14,215 nt of DNA from UBA4719 sp035654835 (GTDB lineage Bacteria; Actinomycetota; Actinomycetes; Actinomycetales; Dermatophilaceae): positions 1-14,215 of the forward strand of contig DASRVZ010000076.1 in assembly GCA_035654835.1 (NCBI GenBank). Direction: 5' to 3'. Below are positions 1 through 5,575 of this stretch, piece by piece. The notes under the pieces were generated by a model, which saw only the letters and a program-made list of their open reading frames with translations, was not told the origin of the DNA and searched no databases. The position numbers and the translations under genes are program-made. Within the stretch, counting starts at the first letter, position 1; the number at the start of each line of letters is the position of its first letter.

Positions 1-195
1 CAGCAGTACAACAAGCTGCTGGCCCAGGGCACGGCCAGCGTGGAGGCCGCCTACGCGACCGCCCGCACGGTCGAGACGACCGACATCACCGACCTGAAAG
101 CAGCAACGGCCGGCGTGACCGCACCCGATGTCCTGCAGGTGTACAAGAACCTCCTCGCTGGGTCCCAGCGCCACCTGGTGGCCTTCGGCGGCTGA
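1..195 (+). CDS. DUF2202-like protein, C-terminal fragment
   Basis: Only the last 64 codons are in the window; the reading frame is open from base 1 to a TGA at 193-195, so the start lies upstream. The fragment contains the elements VETTDITDL, a VYKNLL helix and SQRHLVAFGG. These resemble the end of DUF2202 proteins, a ferritin-like helical family that usually ends in an LxxGSxxHLxxF pattern. The function of DUF2202 is not established; its helical bundle carries acidic and His residues, of which E/D (VETTDITDL) and the late His are visible here. It is upstream of the sulfide cluster on the same strand, 112 bases before the oxidoreductase. A separate promoter is likely for the next gene, so membership in the same operon is uncertain. 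Family assignment rests on the short tail only. Confidence 0.6.
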   Translation, partial: QQYNKLLAQGTASVEAAYATARTVETTDITDLKAATAGVTAPDVLQVYKNLLAGSQRHLVAFGG

Positions 196-257
196 GACGT
201 ACCTGCAGGGGTAGAAGGGACCTTTGGCACTGTGATGCGATTAGATTGCTTTCTACC

Positions 258-286
258 GTGGTGGGTCAGTAAAAGGTAACCACCAC
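258..286. promoter_or_regulatory. Inverted repeat in the leader of the sulfide oxidoreductase operon
   Basis: Perfect 7-base arms GTGGTGG (258-264) and CCACCAC (280-286) are separated by 15 bases. The repeat lies 21 bases before the GTG start and just upstream of the ribosome binding site. It could be a DNA operator or an RNA hairpin in the leader. A second, weaker pair, GGTAGAA (210-216) and TTCTACC (251-257), precedes it. A TACC-N6-GGTA element at 200-213 faintly resembles CsoR/CstR-type operators. No convincing -35/-10 pair was found; TAGATT at 242-247 is the best -10 candidate. Confidence 0.35.
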
Positions 287-307
287 AGAAGAGCAAGAGG
301 AGCAGTT

Positions 308-1579
308 GTGAAGAAGTTGCTGGTGCTGGGCGCCGGAACGGCTGGCACGATGATTGTCAACAGGCTGAGGCGGCGCCTTGACGTGGGCGAGTGGGACATC
401 ACGGTGGTGGACCAGGATGACGTCCACCACTACCAGCCGGGCTACCTGTTCCTGCCGTTCGGCACCTACTCCCCCAAACAGGTCACCCGCTCGCGCCACG
501 CCACGCTGCCCGACGGGGTGGACTTCGTGATCGGTGACGTCGACCGCGTGGACGCAGCGGCCAACACTGTGTCGCTGACCGACGGACGGACGTTGGCCTA
601 CGACTACCTGGTCATCGCCTCGGGCACCACACCCCGGCCCGACCAGACCCCCGGGATGCTCGACGCCGAGTGGCGCCGCAGCATCTTTGACTTCTACACC
701 TTTGAAGGCGCCCAGGCTCTGGGCGAGGCGCTGAAGAAGTTCGACCACGGCCGGCTCGTCGTCCATATCACCGACATGCCGATCAAGTGCCCGGTCGCCC
801 CACTGGAGTTCACCTTCCTTGCTGACGCGTGGCTGCGCGAGCGGGGTCTGCGCGACCGGGTGGAAATCGTCTACGTGACGCCGCTGCCCGGTGCCTTCAC
901 GAAGCCGATCTGCTCGACCGCCCTCGGGTACCTGCTCGACGAACGCAAGATCGCCCTCGAGACCGACTACATGGTCGAGCGGATCGACGTTGAGAAGAAG
1001 GCTCTGGTCTCCTACGACGAGCGCGAGATCCCCTTCGATCTCCTTGTTACCGTTCCGCTGAACATGGGCGCCGACTTCGTCGCCCGCTCCGGTCTGGGTG
1101 ACGAGCTCAACTTCGTCCCCGTCGACAAGCACACGCTGCAGTCCAAGGCGAGCCCGAACATCTTCGCCGTCGGCGACGCCTCGGACATCCCTGCGTCCAA
1201 GGCCGGATCGGTCGCGCACTTCGCGGTGGAGGTCTTCACGGACAACTTCCTGGAGCTCATCGCCGGCGAGCCGATGACCGGCTCCTTCGACGGCCACGCC
1301 AACTGCTTCATCGAGTCCGGCGACGGCAAGGCATTGTTGATCGATTTCAACTACGACACCGAACCCCTGACGGGCAAGTACCCGCTGCCGGTGGTGGGTC
1401 CGATGAGCCTGCTGAAGGAGACCCGGGCCAACCACCTCGGCAAGATGGGGTTCCGCTGGATCTACTGGAACATCCTGCTCCCCGGCCATTCGATGCCGGT
1501 GCCGACCCTCATGTCCATGGTCGGCAAGAACCCAGCCTCGACCAACCCCACAGACACCAACGCGACAACCGCCAAGTAG
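308..1579 (+). CDS. sqr: Sulfide:quinone oxidoreductase-like FAD-dependent oxidoreductase
   Basis: A 423-residue flavoprotein of the sulfide:quinone oxidoreductase type, expected to oxidise sulfide to sulfane sulfur at the inner face of the membrane and pass electrons to quinone. The N-terminal dinucleotide fold shows VLGAGTAG (residues 6-13), and a second FAD-binding motif FAVGDASDIP lies at 286-295 followed by AGSVAHFAVEV. Cys161 (IKCPVAPLEF) sits where the catalytic Cys near residue 160 of known enzymes lies. Cys333 could be its redox partner, and Cys202 (KPICSTALGY) is extra. The C-terminal segment around 378-400 (FRWIYWNILLPG) is amphipathic and suits monotopic membrane binding. The start is GTG with GAGGAG at 297-302, five bases upstream. 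It is followed within 15 bases by the DsrC/TusE-like gene, so they are probably co-transcribed. The superfamily is secure; sulfide as substrate is inferred from Cys161 and from the neighbours. Confidence 0.85.
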   Translation: MKKLLVLGAGTAGTMIVNRLRRRLDVGEWDITVVDQDDVHHYQPGYLFLPFGTYSPKQVTRSRHATLPDGVDFVIGDVDRVDAAANTVSLTDGRTLAYDYLVIASGTTPRPDQTPGMLDAEWRRSIFDFYTFEGAQALGEALKKFDHGRLVVHITDMPIKCPVAPLEFTFLADAWLRERGLRDRVEIVYVTPLPGAFTKPICSTALGYLLDERKIALETDYMVERIDVEKKALVSYDEREIPFDLLVTVPLNMGADFVARSGLGDELNFVPVDKHTLQSKASPNIFAVGDASDIPASKAGSVAHFAVEVFTDNFLELIAGEPMTGSFDGHANCFIESGDGKALLIDFNYDTEPLTGKYPLPVVGPMSLLKETRANHLGKMGFRWIYWNILLPGHSMPVPTLMSMVGKNPASTNPTDTNATTAK

Positions 1580-1594
1580 AGGAGAAAGTCCGCT

Positions 1595-1909
1595 ATGCCC
1601 GTGACCACGCTCAACGGCCAGGAGATCCACGTCAACGAGGAGGGTTTCCTCACCGACCCGTCCGAGTGGGACGAGGCACTCGGGACCGCACTCGGCGCCC
1701 AGATCGGCATCACCCTGACCGACGAGCACTGGAATGCGATCCGTTTCCTGCGCAAGGACTTCGGTGAGACGAGCGAGACCCCCACACTGCGCCGGGTGTC
1801 CACCGTTGGCGGCATCCCGATCAAGCAGCTGTTCGTGCTGTTCCCGCAGAAGCCAGCCAAGAAGATGGCCTACGTCGCCGGGCTGCCCAAGCCGGTCGGC
1901 TGCGTCTAA
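1595..1909 (+). CDS. DsrC/TusE-like sulfur carrier protein
   Basis: A 104-residue protein of the DsrC/TusE family. These small carriers hold sulfur as a persulfide on a flexible C-terminal arm. The tail reads AGLPKPVGCV, with the conserved penultimate Cys103. The second cysteine of true DsrC, eleven residues earlier, is replaced by Ala92. This is the single-cysteine state of TusE, which acts in tRNA 2-thiouridine synthesis, and of DsrC-like proteins not tied to sulfite reductase. Family features also include an N-terminal GFLTDPSEW motif and DEHWNAIRFLRKDF. GAGGAG at 1579-1584 overlaps the stop of the preceding gene and precedes the ATG by ten bases. No TusA, TusBCD or DsrAB is in the window, so the partner is more likely the adjacent DsrE2-like protein or the flavoprotein. 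Confidence 0.85.
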   Translation: MPVTTLNGQEIHVNEEGFLTDPSEWDEALGTALGAQIGITLTDEHWNAIRFLRKDFGETSETPTLRRVSTVGGIPIKQLFVLFPQKPAKKMAYVAGLPKPVGCV

Positions 1910-1941
1910 CCCACCGACCCATGAAGGAAGATGACACTGAC

Positions 1942-2457
1942 ATGACCAACGCAGACACCGATCCGGCGCTCGTTCCCAATTTTGACTCCGAGGCCGGCCC
2001 GGGACGCAAGATCGCCTTCATCTGCTCCAAGGGAAACCTGGACATGGCCTACCCGGGGCTGATCCTGGCCAACGCCGCCCTTGGCGAGGGTGTTGAAGTC
2101 CACATGTTCTTCACCTTCTGGGGCTTCGACATGATCAACAAGAAGACCATGGGAGACCTGAAGTTCACCATGCTGGGCAACACGGCGCTCCACATGCCGC
2201 AGGGCCTGGGCGGGCTCCCGGGGATGACGGCCATGGCGACCTCAAAGCTGAAGAAGTCCATCGCGGACCTCGACGTACCAGAGGTCCCCGAGTTCCTGGA
2301 GCAGATCGTGGCCTCCGGCGGACACCTCTGGGCCTGCCGGCTGTCGGCCGACATGAACAGCCTCACCAAGGAAGACCTCTACGAGGAGGTTGAGGGCATC
2401 ATCAGCGCCACCGACTTCATCGAGCTCACCGAGGGCGCCCAGGTCATCTTCATCTAG
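1942..2457 (+). CDS. DsrE2-like (DsrE/DsrF-like family) sulfur carrier
   Basis: A 171-residue member of the DsrE/DsrF-like superfamily, closest in pattern to DsrE2: IAFICSKGNLDMAYPGLILA at 24-43, HMFFTFWGFDMI at 54-65, GGLPGMTAMAT at 90-100 and WACRLSADM at 130-138. DsrE2 proteins trap or relay sulfane sulfur through cysteines; Cys29 and Cys132 are present, Cys132 being in the usual active position. The hydrophobic stretch at 37-62 could associate with the membrane. I chose ATG 1942 because a purine-rich GAAGGAAG at 1923-1930 lies upstream of it. An in-frame ATG at 1921 would add seven residues but has no visible ribosome binding site. It is the last gene of the three-gene + strand unit and is followed by a strong hairpin. 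It probably exchanges persulfide with the DsrC/TusE-like protein (inference). Confidence 0.85.
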   Translation: MTNADTDPALVPNFDSEAGPGRKIAFICSKGNLDMAYPGLILANAALGEGVEVHMFFTFWGFDMINKKTMGDLKFTMLGNTALHMPQGLGGLPGMTAMATSKLKKSIADLDVPEVPEFLEQIVASGGHLWACRLSADMNSLTKEDLYEEVEGIISATDFIELTEGAQVIFI

Positions 2458-2473
2458 TCAGCGTCATCCCGTC

Positions 2474-2520
2474 GACAGAAACGCCCGCCATCTCACCGTG
2501 AGATGGCGGGCGTTTCTGTC
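2474..2520. terminator. Perfect 47-base palindrome, probable bidirectional terminator
   Basis: The two 23-base arms, 2474-2496 and 2498-2520, are exact reverse complements around a single central base (2497). The arm starts GACAGAAACGCCCGCC and the other ends GGCGGGCGTTTCTGTC. It lies between the convergent DsrE2-like gene (ends 2457) and TauE-like gene (ends 2535). The TTTCTGTC segment serves as a short T-rich flank in either direction. The sequence TGGCGGGCGT recurs at 2526-2535 immediately outside the palindrome. Position and symmetry support a shared terminator; the length and perfection also fit a dispersed palindromic repeat. Confidence 0.75.
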
Positions 2521-2534
2521 AGAGGTGGCGGGCG

Positions 2535-3359
2535 TCATACGAGCTGGGGGAAGCTTCGGGCGGCGGTGTACAACCCCACCACAACCAGAAGCACAGTGAA
2601 CGCCGCGGTAAGCCATTCGGGGCGAACGCGCGCGGCGAGGCGCCCTCCGAAGAGGCTGCCGACGATGGCTGCAAGCGTGAACACACCCAGGAGGGTCCAG
2701 TCCAGGTGGACTCCGTGCCCAATCCTGGAAACCAGGGCTGAGGCGCTGTTGATCGCGATCACCAGCAACGAGGTGCCCACGGCCACCGGCATCGTGAAGC
2801 CGAGCACCAGTACGAGCGCGGGAACGGCAGCGAAGCCACCACCGACCCCGAAGAACCCGGTGAGCAGACCCACCGCGGACGCGGTGATGAGCACCTTGAG
2901 CGCCCGCGACCATGCGCGGCTGAACGATGGTCGCAGCGTGATGATGGGCACTTCGTTCTGGCCTGACCCCCCCTCCGCATCAGGGAGCCCGCTTTGGCCT
3001 CGCCGGCTGCGCGCAAACATCATTGCGGCCACCACGAGAATGAGCACCGAGAACGCGGCCAGCAAGACGTCAGGTGCGACCCTCACGGACAGCAGGGATC
3101 CGACATACGACCCGGCGATGCCGAGCACCCCGAAGACCACACCCTGGGAGACGCGCACCCTGCCCGCCCCGAGGTGAGCCGCCATCCCCGCCAGCGCGGT
3201 GATACCCACGATGAGCAGGGACCCGGTCGTCGCGGCCTGGGTGTTCTGACCAAGCAGGTACACGAGGGCCGGCACGGTCAGGATGGAGCCGCCGCCACCG
3301 AGCGCGCCCATGGTCAGACCGATCAGCAGCCCGATGGGGATGGCCAGGGCGAACGTCAT
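2535..3359 (-). CDS. TauE/SafE family membrane transporter (sulfite/sulfonate exporter-like)
   Basis: A 274-residue integral membrane protein. The family carries sulfite, sulfoacetate or related organosulfur anions. Two pseudo-symmetric halves are visible: GALGGGGSILTVPALVYLLG near residues 18-37 and GFFGVGGGFAAVPALVLVLG near 168-187. Each is followed by further hydrophobic helices, with a polar loop at about 117-147, giving seven to nine membrane segments. The ATG at 3359-3357 overlaps the TGA of the upstream CstB-like gene (ATGA), so translation is probably coupled. A longer reading frame upstream exists but is rich in Arg/Pro and lies over the neighbouring gene. In staphylococci a TauE-family protein is encoded in the cst sulfide-detoxification locus, so export of sulfite or thiosulfate made by the CstB-like partner is the likely role. 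Substrate is inferred. Confidence 0.85.
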   Translation of the reverse strand: MTFALAIPIGLLIGLTMGALGGGGSILTVPALVYLLGQNTQAATTGSLLIVGITALAGMAAHLGAGRVRVSQGVVFGVLGIAGSYVGSLLSVRVAPDVLLAAFSVLILVVAAMMFARSRRGQSGLPDAEGGSGQNEVPIITLRPSFSRAWSRALKVLITASAVGLLTGFFGVGGGFAAVPALVLVLGFTMPVAVGTSLLVIAINSASALVSRIGHGVHLDWTLLGVFTLAAIVGSLFGGRLAARVRPEWLTAAFTVLLVVVGLYTAARSFPQLV

Positions 3360-4729
3360 ACGGCGGTACCGGGACCGGTGACCAGTGGCAGCCCGGATGC
3401 GGCGGCCTGCTCGGCGTAGGAGTCGTCCACGGGCACCACATGCACCCCGCGGGCCGCCAGGATGGATGACACGATCGAGGCGCGGTAGCCGGCGGCGCAG
3501 TGCACCCACACCTCACCGGCCGGCACCTCGGCGACGCGGCCGGGCAGCTCGTGGATGGGGATGTTGACCGCGCCGTCGATGTGGGACTCACGCCACTCCC
3601 CCACTCGCCGGACGTCCAGGATGGCCACCCGGCGGTGGTGGCGCACCTGGGCCAGGTCGGCGAACGTGGCCCGGTCGAGCGTCTCCAACGGGCCGTCGGT
3701 CCAGTCCTGCGGGGTGCCGGTCGCCGCGGCGGCGGGTCGGTCGATGCCGATCCGGACGAGCTCACGCTGAGCCTCGGTGACCTGCTCGGGGGTCTCCCCC
3801 AGCAAGGTGACCGGGCTTCCCCACGGGATGAGCCAGCCGAGATAGGTGGCGAACTGGCCGTCGAGACCGAAGTTGAAGGTACCCGGCACGAACCCGGCGG
3901 CGAACGCGGTCCGGGTGCGCAGGTCCACGACCCACTCACCGGCCTGGAGGCGGGCTCGCAGCGCGCCGGCGTCGGCCGGCTCGGGGACACTGAGGTCGGC
4001 CGCGCCCGGACCCGCCAGGTTGGCCGGGCCCATTCGGGCGTAGTACGCCGGCCAGGCGTCCAACGCTTCGAGCAGCTCCGCGGTGTAGTCCTGCTCGGCC
4101 TGGGTCAGGGCCGGGTTGGTGCGCTTCTCCTGGCCGATCGTCGAGGCGGTCGCATCTGACTGGGTCGCCGAGCAGAAGCTGCCGAACCCGTGGGTGGGCA
4201 GCACCTGGGCCTGGTCCGGCAGCTCGGCGGCGAGCCGGTGCGCCGAGGCGTACTGCTGGTGCACCAACGCGTGCGTGTGGTCCGGTCCGAGCAGGTCCGG
4301 GCGCCCGGTGGAGCCGAACAGCAGCGAGCCACCGGAGAACACCCCGACGAGCTCCCCGCCGGACTCCAGGGAGTACGACAGGTGGGTGTACGTGTGCCCG
4401 GGCGTCGCGATGACCCGGATCCGCAGACCCTCACTGACGTCCAGGGCGTCACCGTCGCTGACCGGCACACGCTCGTAGGCCACGTCGTCGTCCGCGTTGA
4501 CGTGGTACGCCGCACCGGTGACCTTGGCAAGGGCCAGGCCACCGGTGATGTAGTCGTTGTGGATGTGCGTCTCGAAGACGTGGGTGATCCGCACCCCGGC
4601 CGCGGCGGCGACCGCAAGCACGCGGTCGATGTCGCGCTGCGGGTCGACCACCAGCGCGACCCGACCGTCATGGGCGAGGTAGGTGCGATCCCCCAGGGTC
4701 GGGGTCTCGATCGGAACGATGGTGACCAT
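3356..4729 (-). CDS. CstB-like protein: metallo-beta-lactamase domain, pseudo-rhodanese, rhodanese
   Basis: A 457-residue three-domain protein with the architecture and approximate length (about 444) of CstB, the persulfide dioxygenase-rhodanese that turns persulfide into thiosulfate. Residues 1-235 are a metallo-beta-lactamase fold with HIHND (55-59), PGHTYTH (110-116) and PTHGFGSFC (178-186). Residues about 255-335 are a rhodanese fold without a catalytic Cys (loop TLLGETPEQ). Residues about 345-450 are an active rhodanese with Cys411 in VHCAAGYRAS. The metal site deviates: HxHxDY instead of HxHxDH, and FSGGSLL where dioxygenases have an Asp ligand. Persulfide oxidation is therefore likely from context but not assured. 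ATG 4729 was chosen over an upstream in-frame GTG/ATG region because GAAAGGA precedes it and family similarity begins here. The stop overlaps the TauE start. Confidence 0.85.
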   Translation of the reverse strand: MVTIVPIETPTLGDRTYLAHDGRVALVVDPQRDIDRVLAVAAAAGVRITHVFETHIHNDYITGGLALAKVTGAAYHVNADDDVAYERVPVSDGDALDVSEGLRIRVIATPGHTYTHLSYSLESGGELVGVFSGGSLLFGSTGRPDLLGPDHTHALVHQQYASAHRLAAELPDQAQVLPTHGFGSFCSATQSDATASTIGQEKRTNPALTQAEQDYTAELLEALDAWPAYYARMGPANLAGPGAADLSVPEPADAGALRARLQAGEWVVDLRTRTAFAAGFVPGTFNFGLDGQFATYLGWLIPWGSPVTLLGETPEQVTEAQRELVRIGIDRPAAAATGTPQDWTDGPLETLDRATFADLAQVRHHRRVAILDVRRVGEWRESHIDGAVNIPIHELPGRVAEVPAGEVWVHCAAGYRASIVSSILAARGVHVVPVDDSYAEQAAASGLPLVTGPGTAV

Positions 4730-4805
4730 CGGGGGCGTTCCTTTCGGGTCTGGCTCGTGGTGCTCGGACTCGATCGTGTCAGGAATGTCGGTCGCGAAAA
4801 GTGCG

Positions 4806-4828
4806 TTGATACCCCCCGACGTATAATC
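4806..4828. promoter_or_regulatory. Divergent promoter with CsoR/CstR-type operator half-site
   Basis: The 130-base region between the CstB-like and DUF302 genes contains a perfect -10, TATAAT (4822-4827), facing the DUF302-regulator pair, about 32 bases before its GTG. No good -35 is seen. Overlapping it is ATACCCCCC (4809-4817), the classic half-site style of CsoR/CstR operators (TACCCC...GGGGTA), with a degenerate partner: ATAC at 4809-4812 and GTAT at 4821-4824. A repressor bound here would cover the -10. Binding by the downstream regulator is inference. Confidence 0.5.
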
Positions 4829-4859
4829 TAAACCCCACCAACCGAAGACGAGAGCCACC

Positions 4860-5267
4860 GTGTCCTACGCACTGACCACCACAGTCCGCCGCCCCTTCGC
4901 CGACACACTCGCAGCCACCCGCGCGTCCCTGACCGACCAGGGCTTCGGCGTCCTGACCGAGATCGACATGCAGGCCACGCTGAAGGCCAAGCTGGACGTT
5001 GACATCCCACCCCAGGTGATCCTCGGTGCGTGCAGGCCGCCGCTGGCTTACGCCTCCCTGCAGGTGGAGCCCTCGATCGGGCTGCTGCTGCCGTGCAACG
5101 TCGTCGTCCGCAGCCTGGACGAGGCCACAACGATCGTGGAAACCATCGACCCCAACATCATGGTGTCGCTGACCGAGAACGAAGCCCTATCCTCAGTTGC
5201 GGACGAAGCCGGCCGACGACTCACTGCGGCACTGGCCGCGCTCACCCACGCGAACGCCGATAATTGA
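4860..5267 (+). CDS. DUF302 domain protein
   Basis: A 135-residue cytoplasmic protein made of one DUF302 domain. The visible family pattern is GFGVLTEIDMQATLKAKL (28-45), then GACRPPLAYASL with Cys58, and a buried strand GLLLPCNVVVRS with Cys79, then NIMVSLTEN. DUF302 has no settled biochemical role but is often encoded beside CsoR-family regulators, rhodaneses and thiol or sulfur genes in bacteria. Two well-placed cysteines make thiol or persulfide chemistry plausible (inference). The GTG start at 4860 lies just upstream of the conserved domain; the preceding GACGAGAG is only a weak ribosome binding site. It lies 41 bases before the CstR-like gene, probably in the same transcript and under the TATAAT promoter at 4822-4827. 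Confidence 0.85.
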   Translation: MSYALTTTVRRPFADTLAATRASLTDQGFGVLTEIDMQATLKAKLDVDIPPQVILGACRPPLAYASLQVEPSIGLLLPCNVVVRSLDEATTIVETIDPNIMVSLTENEALSSVADEAGRRLTAALAALTHANADN

Positions 5268-5308
5268 GTCCAGACAACGACCTCGGACACGATCTCAAGG
5301 GAGTCACC

Positions 5309-5575
5309 ATGGTTCAGCTGAACCCGGAGGAGATGGGCGCCGTGGTCAACCGGTTACGCCGCGCCCAGGGCCAGATCGGGGGCGTCCTGCGCATGATCGA
5401 GGAAGGCCGTGACTGCAAGGACATCGTCACCCAGCTGGCCGCGGTGAACCGCGCCCTGGACCGGGCCGGCTTCGCCATCGTCTCGACCGGTCTCAAGCAG
5501 TGCCTGACCGAGTCCGGGGACGCGGAGTCTCTGGACATCAAGGCAATGGAGAAGCTCTTCCTCTCCCTCGCCTGA
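5309..5575 (+). CDS. CsoR/CstR-family transcriptional repressor, persulfide-sensor-like
   Basis: An 88-residue all-helical CsoR/DUF156 regulator with the family start NRLRRAQGQIGGVLRMIEEG. CsoR proteins bind Cu(I) through Cys36, His61 and Cys65 (M. tuberculosis numbering). This protein has Cys36 (RDCKD) and Cys65 (LKQC) in register but Gly61 in place of His, and Asp35 instead of the second-shell Tyr. Keeping only the two cysteines is the signature of CstR, which senses persulfides by forming di- or polysulfide links across the dimer. The neighbours (sulfide oxidoreductase, CstB-like, TauE) agree. ATG 5309 has AAGGGAG at 5297-5303; a TTG at 5264 would add 15 unconserved residues. The gene ends back-to-back with the RDD gene. 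It probably represses its own promoter and the divergent CstB-like operon. Confidence 0.9.
   Translation: MVQLNPEEMGAVVNRLRRAQGQIGGVLRMIEEGRDCKDIVTQLAAVNRALDRAGFAIVSTGLKQCLTESGDAESLDIKAMEKLFLSLA

Noticed and set aside
266..1729. Long open frame of 487 codons on the - strand opposite the SQR-like gene
   Set aside because: It mirrors the codon structure of the sense gene, is rich in Gly/Val/Asp/His as high-GC antisense frames are, and has no recognisable domain or ribosome binding site.
1921..1941. Upstream ATG (1921) as start of the DsrE2-like gene
   Set aside because: No ribosome binding site precedes it, while the sequence at 1923-1930 is itself a good ribosome binding site for ATG 1942.
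2503..3177. 224-codon + strand frame starting inside the palindrome
   Set aside because: It is antisense to the TauE gene, whose membrane helices and GGGG repeats are clear; Ser/Thr/Pro-rich shadow composition.
5264..5308. TTG start at 5264 for the CstR-like regulator
   Set aside because: It would overlap the DUF302 stop and add unconserved residues; ATG 5309 has a strong ribosome binding site and places the cysteines at the family positions 36 and 65.
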